From VRUE01 sp963712595 (lineage in GTDB: Bacteria; Actinomycetota; Thermoleophilia; Solirubrobacterales; 70-9), in contig CAVQIM010000001.1 in assembly GCA_963712595.1 (NCBI GenBank), forward strand, positions 682,001 to 746,000: DNA of 64,000 bases. Direction: 5' to 3'. Positions 19,613 to 30,325 of the stretch are shown here, one piece after another. Both the position numbers and the translations under genes were made by a program. The stretch's first letter is position 1. Each line of letters begins with the position of its first letter. A model generated the notes under the pieces. That model was not told the DNA's origin, searched no databases, and saw only the letters and a program-made list of their open reading frames with translations.

Positions 19613-20821
19613 ATGATCAATCTCGAGATACCGAAGAAGTTCAAGCCACTCGTCAACCAGGCCAACCAGGTCGCGCAGGAGGTCTTCCGGCCGATCTCGC
19701 GCAAGTACGACGAGGCCGAGCACTCCTATCCCAAGGAGCTCGACATGCTCGCCTCGCTGATCGACGGGATGAACGAGGGCAGCGACAGCGGCGCCGGTGC
19801 CGCCGGCGTGCGCCGCGAGTCCAACGGCGACGACGGCGGCAACCGCAACGGCTCCAACCTCTCGACCGTGCTCGGCATCATCGAGCTCTGCTGGGGCGAC
19901 GTCGGCCTGCTGCTCTCGATGCCGCGCCAGGGCCTCGGCAACTCCGCGATCGCCTCGGTGGCGAGCGAGGAGCAGCTCGAGCGCTACGGCGGCAAGTGGG
20001 CGGCGATGGCGATCACCGAGCCCGAGGCGGGCTCGGACTCGGCCTCGATCCGCACCACGGCCGACCTCAGCGGCGACGAGTACGTGCTCAACGGCGAGAA
20101 GATCTTCGTCACCTCCGGCGACCGCGCCGACCTGATCGTCGTCTGGGCGACGCTCGACCGGAAAGTAGGACGGGCGGCGATCAAGTCGTTCATCGTCGAG
20201 CGCGACAACCCGGGCCTGAAGCTGGACCGGCTCGAGCACAAGCTCGGCATCCGCGCCTCCGACACCGCCAACTTCACCCTGCAGAACTGCCGGGTGCCCA
20301 AAGAGGCGCTGCTCGGCGACCCCGAGATCAACACCAAGCAGGGCTTCGGCGGGGCAATGCAGACCTTCGACAACACGCGGCCGCTGGTCGCGGGGATGGC
20401 GGTCGGCGTCGCCCGTGCCTCGTTGGAAGAGACGCGCAAGCGCCTCGCCGAGGCCGGGGTCGAGATCGACTACGACACTCCGGCGCTCTCGCAGAACGCC
20501 GCCGCCGCTCGCTTCCTCGAGATGGAGGCCGACTACGAGGCCGCCTACCTGCTCACCCTGCAGGCGGCCTGGATGGCCGACAACGGCAAGCCCAACTCGT
20601 TGCAAGCCTCGATGGCGAAGGCGAAGGCCGGCCGTACCTGTGTCGACGTGGCCCTCGGTTGCGTCGAGCTTTGCGGCAGCGTCGGGTATGGGGAGAACGA
20701 GCTGCTCGAGAAGTGGGCGCGGGACGCGAAGATCCTCGACATCTTCGAGGGGACTCAGCAGATCCAGCTGCTGATCGTCGCTCGGCAACTGCTGGGCAAG
20801 TCCTCCAGCGAACTCCGCTAG
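19613..20821 (+). CDS. Acyl-CoA dehydrogenase (second of two)
   Basis: The protein has 402 residues and starts 15 bp after the previous gene. It has the canonical ITEPEAGSDSASIRTTA (FAD/substrate), VLNGEKIFVTSGDRAD, KLGIRASDTANFTLQNCRVP and IFEGTQQIQLLIVARQLL, where the Glu of FEGT is the expected catalytic base. It introduces the trans-2 double bond in acyl-CoA using an electron-transfer flavoprotein. Together with its neighbour it forms the FadE step of this block. A strong hairpin follows the stop. Confidence 0.9.
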   Translation: MINLEIPKKFKPLVNQANQVAQEVFRPISRKYDEAEHSYPKELDMLASLIDGMNEGSDSGAGAAGVRRESNGDDGGNRNGSNLSTVLGIIELCWGDVGLLLSMPRQGLGNSAIASVASEEQLERYGGKWAAMAITEPEAGSDSASIRTTADLSGDEYVLNGEKIFVTSGDRADLIVVWATLDRKVGRAAIKSFIVERDNPGLKLDRLEHKLGIRASDTANFTLQNCRVPKEALLGDPEINTKQGFGGAMQTFDNTRPLVAGMAVGVARASLEETRKRLAEAGVEIDYDTPALSQNAAAARFLEMEADYEAAYLLTLQAAWMADNGKPNSLQASMAKAKAGRTCVDVALGCVELCGSVGYGENELLEKWARDAKILDIFEGTQQIQLLIVARQLLGKSSSELR

Positions 20822-20823
20822 CG

Positions 20824-20872
20824 CGCGAGTCCGCGAAGACCCTTCCTGAACACGGGTTTTCGCGGACTCGCG
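20824..20872 (+). terminator. Strong hairpin after the acyl-CoA dehydrogenase gene
   Basis: CGCGAGTCCGCGAA (20824-20837) pairs perfectly with TTCGCGGACTCGCG (20859-20872), and the stem extends inward by ACCC/GGGT. There is no U-tract, so it is terminator-like only by position. It ends 32 bp before the ligase start. Confidence 0.5.
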
Positions 20873-20904
20873 GTATCGCGAGCGGGTCAGGCAGACTGCC
20901 GGGC

Positions 20905-22341
20905 GTGAATTTCATCGAGGAGATGGAAGGGTCGCCGGCTTCGCGGCTGGGAATCGTTGCGGTCGATGCGGAGGGGAACCGGCGCGACTGGTACTTCGGG
21001 GAACTGATCGCCTGCTCCGCCGGGCTTTCGGGTGCTTTTGCGGCACGGGGGGTGCGGCGTGGGGACGTGGTGATGACGTTGGTGGGGAATCGGATCGAGT
21101 GGGTGCTCTCGCTGCTTGCCTGCTGGCGGATGGGGGCGGTGGCGCTGCCGTGCAGCACGCAGTTGCGGCGCCATGACCTCGAGGTTCGGATCGCCGCCGC
21201 ATCCCCGGCGCTCTGCGTCGGCGAAGACGTCCTGCTCGCGGAGCTGCCCGATGGGGTCGAGGCGATGACGATGGAGGAGGTTGCGGCGACGCTCGACGAG
21301 GACCGGCCGCAGGAGACGCCCGCTGCAGTCGAGGCGATGGAGGCTGAGGACCCGGCGCTGATCGTCTTCACCTCCGGCACCACGGGGGAGCCGCGGGGGG
21401 TCGTGCATGCCTACCGCTACCTGCTCGGACAGCGCGCCCAGGCCGAGCACTGGCTCGGTTCGCGCAAGGGGGAGCTGGTCTGGTGCACCACGGCGACCGG
21501 CTGGTCGAAGTCGGCCCGCAACGTCTTCCTCGCCCCCTGGCTGACCGGTGCTGCCGCGGTCGTTCACGAAGGCCGCTTCGACCCGGCCGAACGGCTCGAC
21601 TTCGCCGAGGCGCTCGAGGTCAACGTGCTCTGCCAGGCGCCGACCGAGTACCGGATGCTGGCGAAGCGGACGTCCCTGCGCCCCCTCCCCGCGCTGCGCC
21701 GCATGGTCTCCGCTGGCGAGCCGCTCGAGACGGAGACGATCGTCGCCTTCCACGAGACGATGGGCCTCGAGCCCGCCGATGGCTACGGCCAGACGGAGAC
21801 CGGGCACATCAGCGGCAACCTCGCCGGCGAGGAAGTCCGCCCCGGCTCGATGGGCAAACCGCTGCCTGGGCTGGAGACGCGGATCGCCGAGGGGGAACTG
21901 CAGCTCCGCGCCCCCTCCTCCCCGACCTTCTTCTCGCGCTACCTCGACGGCGAGCGCTTCGAGGGCGAGTGGTGGAAGACCGGTGACCTGGTCCGCGCCG
22001 ACGCCGACGGCTACCTCTTCTTCGAGGGAAGGGGCGACGACATCATCCTCTCCTCCGGCTACCGGATCGGCCCCTTCGAGGTCGAGGCGGCGCTGCTCTC
22101 CCACCCCGCCGTCGCCGAAGCCGCAGCGGTCGCGGCTCCGGATCCCGAGCGCGGCGCCGTGGTGCGGGCAATCGTCGTCGCGCGCGATCGAGAGCCCAGC
22201 GAGGAGTTGGCCCACGAGCTGCAGGAGCACTGCAAGCGCGAGACCGCCCCCTACAAGTTCCCCCGCATCGTCGAGTTCGTCGACGAGCTGCCGAAGACGA
22301 CCAGCGGCAAGATCAAGCGGGCGGAGCTGCGACGGAGCTAG
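20905..22341 (+). CDS. AMP-forming acyl-CoA synthetase (medium-chain/ACSM-like)
   Basis: The frame is open far upstream over the previous gene, but homology begins at VNFIEEMEGSPASRLG, from GTG 20905 (478 residues). Adenylate-forming motifs are complete: VFTSGTTGEPRGVVH (P-loop), DGYGQTETG (A5), WWKTGDLVRADADGYLFFEGR (A7/A8) and the C-terminal PKTTSGKIKRAEL with the adenylation Lys. It activates a carboxylic acid with ATP to acyl-AMP and then acyl-CoA, supplying the oxidation genes upstream. The acid is likely medium-chain or aromatic (inference). Confidence 0.87.
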   Translation: MNFIEEMEGSPASRLGIVAVDAEGNRRDWYFGELIACSAGLSGAFAARGVRRGDVVMTLVGNRIEWVLSLLACWRMGAVALPCSTQLRRHDLEVRIAAASPALCVGEDVLLAELPDGVEAMTMEEVAATLDEDRPQETPAAVEAMEAEDPALIVFTSGTTGEPRGVVHAYRYLLGQRAQAEHWLGSRKGELVWCTTATGWSKSARNVFLAPWLTGAAAVVHEGRFDPAERLDFAEALEVNVLCQAPTEYRMLAKRTSLRPLPALRRMVSAGEPLETETIVAFHETMGLEPADGYGQTETGHISGNLAGEEVRPGSMGKPLPGLETRIAEGELQLRAPSSPTFFSRYLDGERFEGEWWKTGDLVRADADGYLFFEGRGDDIILSSGYRIGPFEVEAALLSHPAVAEAAAVAAPDPERGAVVRAIVVARDREPSEELAHELQEHCKRETAPYKFPRIVEFVDELPKTTSGKIKRAELRRS

Positions 22342-22392
22342 ATGCTCGATTCGGCGGCTGGCTCGATGACTTGCCCGGGCGGGTTTAAGCGG

Positions 22393-22472
22393 GGATGACG
22401 GGTGCGCCTCTGCGGGAATTGATGTCGCACGCGAGCTTCGCTCGCTTAGCGACTATGTAGGAGCGCGGCTAA
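22393..22472 (-). repeat. Structured repeat unit C, truncated (left part of composite copy 2)
   Basis: The first 29 bases match the left arm of unit A with three differences; the following GATGTCGCACGCG, the hairpin GCGAGCTTCGCTCGC, CTTAGCGAC and GAGCGCGGCTAA match the interior of unit A. Similarity stops at about 22472 and no partner for the left arm follows, so the unit has lost its other half. Confidence 0.82.
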
Positions 22473-22501
22473 AGGGGCTCGTTCGAAGTGCTTTCCTCGG
22501 C

Positions 22502-22531
22502 CTCAGGGTTAAAAAGCTTTTGAACCCTGAG
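22502..22531 (+). other. A/T-rich hairpin within composite copy 2
   Basis: CTCAGGGTT (22502-22510) pairs perfectly with AACCCTGAG (22523-22531) around an A/T-rich loop containing AAAAAGCTTTT. The right arm is the GAACCCTGA element also found upstream of unit B. It could terminate transcription from the ligase gene. Confidence 0.55.
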
Positions 22532-22571
22532 ATCGGCTTCGCAACCTGGGCTGTGTAGGAAACCGTGTTGA

Positions 22572-22726
22572 GGGGGGAGACTGGCCGTCCTCCAGTCGAA
22601 TGTCGCGAAGCGGCGGAAATGCAATCCGGTGCCTGCGCGGCCGTAGGCCGCGCTCAACCTCCGTCGCTAAGCGCGCGCAGCGCGCGTGCGACATCAATTC
22701 GACTGGAGGACGGCCAGTCTCCCCCC
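22572..22726 (+). repeat. Structured repeat unit D (forward), right half of composite copy 2
   Basis: Arms 22572-22601 and 22697-22726 are perfect complements over 30 bp. The interior has GTCGCGAAGCGGCGGAAATG, CAATCCGGT, hairpin GCGCGGCCGTAGGCCGCGC and a second hairpin GCGCGCGCAGCGCGCGC. Arm sequence differs from unit B at several positions, each compensated on the other side. Confidence 0.92.
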
Positions 22727-22767
22727 ACCCACCGCGGATCGTGGGATCGACCATCTAGGCTTGCTCC

Positions 22768-24129
22768 GTGGAGCAGATCGACCGTAAGCGGATTGCGGCG
22801 CTGACCGAGGCCCAGCAGGAGATCTTCCGCAACAACACCGGGCAATCGGCGAGGACCTACGAGCGCGCGGTGAAGGTGATGCCGAACGGCGTTCCCTCCT
22901 CCTTCCAGGAGAACGATCCCTGGCCGGTCTACATCGAGCGGGGCAAGGGAAGCCGCGTCTGGGACGTCGACGGCAACGAGTACGCCGACTTCCACAACGG
23001 CTTCGGCGTGATGTGCATCGGCCACGCCAACCCCACGGTCGGGGCCGCGGTCAAGGCCCGGATCGACGAAGGCACCCACTTCGCCGCCCCCACCGACGGC
23101 TCGATCGCCGTCGCCGAGGAGCTGACTCGCCGCTTCGGCCTGCCCCAGTGGCGCTTCAACAACTCCGGCACCGAGGCGACGATGGACGCGGTCCACCTCG
23201 CCCGCGGCGCCACCGGCCGCGACACGATCCTCAAGATCGAGGGCTCCTACCACGGCCACCACGACTCGGTGATGGTCTCGGTCTACCCGCCGCTGGAGGC
23301 GCTGGGAGCCCGCGACGACCCGGTCAGCGTCCCCTACGGGGCGGGCACGCCCCGGGCCTTGACCGAGCTGACCCGCGCCGTCCCCTTCAACGACGCCGAC
23401 GCGCTGCAGAGCGTGCTGGAGAAGATCGGCGAGCAGGTCGCCGGGCTGATCATGGAGCCGGCGATGATGAACATCAACATCATCCCGCCGCGCGAGGGCT
23501 ACCTCGAGCGGGTGCGCGAGCTCACTGCGGAGCACGGGGTGAAGCTGATCTTCGACGAGGTCAAGACCGGCTGCACGATCTCCCCCGGCGGCGCGACCGC
23601 CCGCTTCGGCGTCGTCCCCGACATGATCACCCTGGCCAAGGCGAGCTGCGGCGGCTACCCGGGTGGGGCGATCGGGATGAGCGAGGAACTGGCGGCGATC
23701 GTCGCCGACGGCACGGTCAAGCAGTACGGCACCTTCAACGGCAATCCGCTGGTGATGGCCGCGGCGGAGGCGACGCTAACCGAAGTCCTCACCGACGACG
23801 TCTACGAGCGCTTCGAGGCAACCAACCGGCGCCTGCTCGACGCCTGCCAGGAGATCGTGGCATCCAACGGCCTGCCCGCCTACACCGAGGGCATGGGAGC
23901 GAAGGGCTGCGTGGTCTTCTCGCCGGAGCGGATGCACGAGTACCGCGACTACCTGACCAAGGTCGACGAGGAGCTATCGACGCTTGCCTGGCTCTACCAC
24001 ATGAACCACGGCATCTTCATGACACCCGGCGTAGAGGAGGAGTGGACGCTCTCGATCGCCCACTCCGACGATGACCTGCAGCGCTACCTGGACGCCTTCG
24101 AGGCCTTCGCCCGCGACGTCACCGCCTAG
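22768..24129 (+). CDS. PLP-dependent class III aminotransferase (glutamate-1-semialdehyde aminomutase-like)
   Basis: The protein has 453 residues from GTG 22768. The fold-type I layout is clear: PNGVPSSFQENDPWPVYIERG, VWDVDGNEYADFHNGFG, NNSGTEATMDAVHLARG, GSYHGHHDSV, LIFDEVKTGC (Asp contacting PLP nitrogen) and LAKASCGGYPGGAIG with the PLP Lys. This is the HemL-like subgroup, but many such proteins are aminotransferases outside heme synthesis, and no other heme gene is nearby. Substrate unassigned. It overlaps the convergent GGDEF-EAL gene by 4 bp. Confidence 0.85.
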   Translation: MEQIDRKRIAALTEAQQEIFRNNTGQSARTYERAVKVMPNGVPSSFQENDPWPVYIERGKGSRVWDVDGNEYADFHNGFGVMCIGHANPTVGAAVKARIDEGTHFAAPTDGSIAVAEELTRRFGLPQWRFNNSGTEATMDAVHLARGATGRDTILKIEGSYHGHHDSVMVSVYPPLEALGARDDPVSVPYGAGTPRALTELTRAVPFNDADALQSVLEKIGEQVAGLIMEPAMMNINIIPPREGYLERVRELTAEHGVKLIFDEVKTGCTISPGGATARFGVVPDMITLAKASCGGYPGGAIGMSEELAAIVADGTVKQYGTFNGNPLVMAAAEATLTEVLTDDVYERFEATNRRLLDACQEIVASNGLPAYTEGMGAKGCVVFSPERMHEYRDYLTKVDEELSTLAWLYHMNHGIFMTPGVEEEWTLSIAHSDDDLQRYLDAFEAFARDVTA

Positions 24130-25529
24130 AGCGCCTCGGCTATCGCCACGGGGCGGCCCAGGTGGTAGCCCTGGGCCATGTCGACGCCGTATTCGCGCAG
24201 CATCTGGGTCGTCGTGTCGTCCTGGACGTACTCGGCGATCGTCGTCTTGCCCAGGCCGCGGGCGATCTGGACGATCGCCTGCACGGTGAGCTGGTCGGCG
24301 TCGCTGTTGGGCATGTCGCGGATGAAGGAGCCGTCGATCTTGATCAGATCGAAGGGAATCTGCTTCAGGTAGTGGAAGGGGCCGAAGCCGGCCCCGTAGT
24401 CGTCGATCGCCACCTGACAGCCAAACTCGGTCAGGCGATCGGCGAACCCGCCCGCCGCTTCGTAGTCGTGGACGCGCGCGGTCTCGGTGATCTCGAAGGT
24501 GCAGCGCGCCGGATCGGCGCTGCCCTCGTCGAGCCGGCGTTCGATGAATTCGAGCACCGAGAGGTCGGCCACCGAGGCGCCGGAGAGGTTGACGTGAAGC
24601 GAGACCGGCTCGCCTTTGTGCTCGCGCGCAGCCAGCAACTCCAGCGCTCTGGCTACCACCCAGCGGTCGAGCTCTTGGACCATGCCGGAGCGCTCCGCCG
24701 CCTCGATGAACGCGGCCGCCGGCAACAGGTCGCCGTCCTCCGCGGTCATCCGCAGCAGCAGCTCGTAGCGCTCAATCCCGCCCGAGGCGAGGCTGCGGAT
24801 CGGCTGGGTGTGGAGACTGAGGCGATCCTGTGTCAGCGCGTCGCGAATTCGCGCGGCCGTGGTCTGACGCCGCCGCTCGCGGCGCTCGGGCTCGCTGGGG
24901 TCCTGGAAGAGGGCGATCTGGTTGCGTCCCTCTTCCTTGGCCCAGTACATCGCCTGATCGGCCGCGACGAGAACCGCCTCGGCACCGACCTCGCGCTCGC
25001 CGCCGAACATCGTGATCCCGACGCTGATCGTGGCGCCCGGCGCATCCGGAGACGACGTCTCGCTCTCGGCGACCTGCGAGCGCAGGTCCTCGCCGAGCTG
25101 CAGGGCACCCTCCGTGTCGGTCTGCGGCATCAGCACCGCGAACTCGTCGCCGGAGAGGCGGGCGACGATGTCCGTGGTGCGCACCCGCTCGCGCATGATC
25201 GCGGCGATGCTGCGGATCAGGTTGTCGCCGGCGTGGTGGCCGAAGGAGTCGTTGATCCCCTTGAGGCCGTCGATGTCGATGATCATCACCGCCCCTTGAC
25301 CCCCGTAGCGGGCGCTGAAGGAGACGTACTGATCGAGCTCCGAGCGAAAGCGGCGGCGATCGAGCAGGCCCGTGAGCGAGTCGTGATCGGCGATGTAGCG
25401 AAGCTGCGCCTCGGTCTTCTCAGCCTTTGCGAGGGCTTCGTCGACGACCTTTCGATCCCGGGGATCGAGCTTTGCGAGCACCGACTCGAGGGCCGAATCG
25501 CCTTGGATTGGAATCTTTGCGCCGGCCAT
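24126..25529 (-). CDS. Diguanylate cyclase/phosphodiesterase (GGDEF-EAL), soluble
   Basis: The protein has 467 residues with no signal or membrane segment. A short N-terminal helix (to about residue 45) leads to a GGDEF domain with the active-site signature SGDEF (126-130) and an inhibitory I-site RTTD (117-120) exactly five residues before it. The EAL domain has YELLLR (255-260) in place of EAL, HVNLSG, FEITE (345-349) and DDYGAGF (376-382), so metal ligands seem present. It is likely to make and/or degrade cyclic di-GMP. Net activity cannot be read from the sequence. Confidence 0.9.
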   Translation of the reverse strand: MAGAKIPIQGDSALESVLAKLDPRDRKVVDEALAKAEKTEAQLRYIADHDSLTGLLDRRRFRSELDQYVSFSARYGGQGAVMIIDIDGLKGINDSFGHHAGDNLIRSIAAIMRERVRTTDIVARLSGDEFAVLMPQTDTEGALQLGEDLRSQVAESETSSPDAPGATISVGITMFGGEREVGAEAVLVAADQAMYWAKEEGRNQIALFQDPSEPERRERRRQTTAARIRDALTQDRLSLHTQPIRSLASGGIERYELLLRMTAEDGDLLPAAAFIEAAERSGMVQELDRWVVARALELLAAREHKGEPVSLHVNLSGASVADLSVLEFIERRLDEGSADPARCTFEITETARVHDYEAAGGFADRLTEFGCQVAIDDYGAGFGPFHYLKQIPFDLIKIDGSFIRDMPNSDADQLTVQAIVQIARGLGKTTIAEYVQDDTTTQMLREYGVDMAQGYHLGRPVAIAEAL

Positions 25530-25660
25530 CCAGTCAAGTTAGACCCTAGAGCCGTCACTCGGATCGGTGCCCACGCACGAAGGTCGACAATGGATCCGAA
25601 TTTCACCTGCCGGGACTAATCAAAAGTGGGCGTACACCGGTCCGCGGGTACTGTGAGCGC

Positions 25661-27628
<1,968 letters not shown>

Positions 27629-27637
27629 ACGCTCCTC

Positions 27638-27718
27638 GCGCGGGTGGCATGGGGAGGGGACCGAGAACGGACGCCCCGCGCCCGCCCGCAGGCCCCCTCC
27701 CCATGACAGGACCCGCGC
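27638..27718. terminator. Large imperfect hairpin between YyaL and MMPL genes
   Basis: Inner arms CATGGGGAGGGG (27648-27659) and CCCCTCCCCATG (27694-27705) pair perfectly; outer arms GCGCGGGT (27638-27645) and ACCCGCGC (27711-27718) extend the stem past a small internal loop. No U-tract follows. It may end the upstream transcript. Confidence 0.5.
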
Positions 27719-27772
27719 GCCACCCACGTCCGAACTGGGCACCGGAGGCTCTTTGATAGAGATAGGGGACCA

Positions 27773-30277
27773 GTGCGAGGCTCTCTGTTCACGTTCGCCG
27801 CCGGTCGCCGTTCGAAGTGGATCGTCTTCGCGGTCTGGTTCGTAACGATCTTCATCGCCTCCGGACCGGCCAACCTGCCGGGCAAGTTCGAAGACGCCGA
27901 AAGCAACGAGGCGACGTCCTACCTGCCCGGCGACGCCGAATCGACAAAGGCGCTCGACGCGACCGAGTCGCTGCAGAAGGGCGAAATCGCGCCCGCGGTG
28001 ATCATCTACCGGCGCGCCTCCGGGCTGACCGCCACCGACGCCCGCACGATCGAAGAAGACGTCGGCAAGATGACCGAGAAGCGCTACCCAGGCGTGATCG
28101 CCGACGGCGCGACGGCCGCCTCCGGCGGCAAGAAAGCCGCCAACCCCCTCGCGGAAGCCTCTCTCGACAACCTGCCGCCTGGATGCGCCGGCCCGACCAG
28201 CACGGTCCCGGGCCAGCCCGCCGACTACGCGCCCTTCGTCGGCCCGGTCTGCTCGTCCGACGGCAAGGCCGCGATCGTCACCTCCTACATCAAGGCCAAC
28301 GGCGAGGGCGACCGGATCCTCGACCCGGTCAAGGACTGGCGCGACAAGATCTCTGACCCCGGCGGCGGCCTCGAGGTCAAGATCACCGGCGGAGCGGGGT
28401 TCTCGGCTGACGCGATCGAAGTCTTCGAAGGCATCAACGGCACCCTGCTGCTGGCCGCGCTCAGCCTGGTGATCTTCCTGCTGATCGTCATCTACCGCTC
28501 GCCGATGTTCTTCTTCATCCCGCTGGCGGCGGTGGTCTTCGCCGAGATCCTCTCGCGGTCGATCGGCTACGGCGTCTCCGAGCTGGGGGTGACGATCAAC
28601 GGTCAGTCGAGCTCGATCATGTCGGTCCTTGTGCTCGGGGCGGGGACCGACTACGCGCTGCTGCTCGTCGCCCGCTACCGCGAGGAGCTCCACCACACCG
28701 TCGACAAGCACGAGGCGATGCGCACGGCGCTGGTCTCCGCCGGCCCGGCGATCTTCGCCTCCGCCGCCACGGTCATCGCCGCGCTGCTGTGCCTGACCAT
28801 CGCCAAGGTCAACGGCACCGCGGGCCTCGGCCCGATCGCCGCGATCGGGATCGCCTGCGCCGCCCTCTCCAGCCTGACCCTGCTGCCAGCGCTGCTGACG
28901 ATCTTCGGCCGTCGCGCCTTCTGGCCCTTCGTCCCACACACTCCGGAGACCGCGCCGAGCGCCACCGAAGTCTCCGGGCGCGCCAGGGAGAGGATCGTCG
29001 AGGGCTCCGGCGTCGCAGCGTTCTTCAAGGTCTTCGTCGCCTGCCTAGTCGTCCTGGTCCTGCTGCCGCTGGTGCTGCTCAACTGGCTCCTGCGCAGGCT
29101 CAGCGGCCGTCGCATCCCTTCGCTGATCGTCGGGCCGCTCGACAAAGCGATCTTCAAGCCCTACGAGGTTCGCCGCCACCGGCTCGAGCACGCCGCCGAC
29201 GTAACGCACGGCTTCTGGAAGCGGGTAGGGGACCGCGTGGCGGTCTCTCCCCAGCGCACCATGGCTGGCTCGATCGCCCTGCTGCTCGTGCTCTGCGCCG
29301 GCTTCGCCTTCTTCTCCACCGACCTGACCAGCGAAGACAGCTACCGCACCGAAGTCGAGTCGGTCGAAGGCCAGCACCTGCTCGACAAGAGCTTTCCCTC
29401 CGGGACGACCGCCCTCACCGACATCGTCGTGCCGGAGCGGGCGGAAGTCCCGGAAGTGCGGAGCTCGGTGGCCCAGGTGGGCGGCGTCGAGCAGGTCTCG
29501 GGGCCGGTGGCAGAGGGAACACCCGGAGTACTAGTCCAGGCGACCCTGGAACCGAACCCCTACTCGACCGAGGCCTTCGACCTGGTCGACCCGATCCGCA
29601 ACGCGGCTCACTCTGCCGCGCCCGAGGCGCTGGTCGGCGGCCCGACGGCGGTCGAATTCGACGTTCGCGACGCGGCCGGCTGGGACTCGATCGTGATCCC
29701 GCCGATCATCCTCCTCGTCGTCTTCTTGATCCTGATCGGCCTGCTACGCGCGGTAACGGCGCCGCTGGTCCTGATCGGCACGGTCATCCTCAGCTACCTG
29801 GCGGCTCTCGGCGTCGCCTATTTCGTCTTCGACGTGATCTTCGGCTTCCCCGGCTCCGACCCCTCGCTGCCGCTCTTCGCCTTCGTCTTCCTGGTCGCGC
29901 TCGGGGTCGACTACAACATCTTCCTGATCGCCCGCGCCCGCGAGGAGACGATCAAACACGGCTCCAAACAGGGCATCCTGCGCGCCCTCGCCGTCACCGG
30001 CGGCGTCATCACCAGCGCCGGCATCGTCCTCGCCGGCACCTTCTCGGTGCTCGCCGTGCTCCCCCTCACCTTCCTCACCGAGCTCGGCTTCGTGGTCGCC
30101 TTCGGCGTCCTCCTCGACACCTTCCTCGTCCGCAGCGTCCTCGTCCCCGCGATAGCGCTGGCGCTCGGCGACAGGTTCTGGTGGCCCTCGGCGCTCTCGA
30201 AGCCATCTGACGACCAAGAGGCAAGCCTGGCCAGGACGCCGGGAGGCCGGCAAGGGGAGCGCACTCCTAGTGCGTGA
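27773..30277 (+). CDS. MMPL/RND family exporter (second copy)
   Basis: The protein has 834 residues from GTG 27773, preceded by TAGGGGAC. Architecture as in MmpL proteins: helix 1 (WIVFAVWFVTIFIASG), an extracytoplasmic loop domain, helices with GAGTDYALLLVARYREE, an insertion of about 100 residues between the two halves, then ALGVDYNIFLIARAREE in the second half. It exports a hydrophobic substrate by proton antiport (family). It differs from the copy at 12455 in length and loop domains, so it is not a recent duplicate. The 3' end is 48 bp from the convergent glnA. Confidence 0.88.
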   Translation: MRGSLFTFAAGRRSKWIVFAVWFVTIFIASGPANLPGKFEDAESNEATSYLPGDAESTKALDATESLQKGEIAPAVIIYRRASGLTATDARTIEEDVGKMTEKRYPGVIADGATAASGGKKAANPLAEASLDNLPPGCAGPTSTVPGQPADYAPFVGPVCSSDGKAAIVTSYIKANGEGDRILDPVKDWRDKISDPGGGLEVKITGGAGFSADAIEVFEGINGTLLLAALSLVIFLLIVIYRSPMFFFIPLAAVVFAEILSRSIGYGVSELGVTINGQSSSIMSVLVLGAGTDYALLLVARYREELHHTVDKHEAMRTALVSAGPAIFASAATVIAALLCLTIAKVNGTAGLGPIAAIGIACAALSSLTLLPALLTIFGRRAFWPFVPHTPETAPSATEVSGRARERIVEGSGVAAFFKVFVACLVVLVLLPLVLLNWLLRRLSGRRIPSLIVGPLDKAIFKPYEVRRHRLEHAADVTHGFWKRVGDRVAVSPQRTMAGSIALLLVLCAGFAFFSTDLTSEDSYRTEVESVEGQHLLDKSFPSGTTALTDIVVPERAEVPEVRSSVAQVGGVEQVSGPVAEGTPGVLVQATLEPNPYSTEAFDLVDPIRNAAHSAAPEALVGGPTAVEFDVRDAAGWDSIVIPPIILLVVFLILIGLLRAVTAPLVLIGTVILSYLAALGVAYFVFDVIFGFPGSDPSLPLFAFVFLVALGVDYNIFLIARAREETIKHGSKQGILRALAVTGGVITSAGIVLAGTFSVLAVLPLTFLTELGFVVAFGVLLDTFLVRSVLVPAIALALGDRFWWPSALSKPSDDQEASLARTPGGRQGERTPSA

Positions 30278-30325
30278 CCCGCAGGGGGCCGACCGAGGAC
30301 ACCGCCAGACGCCGCCTATAGGTCG

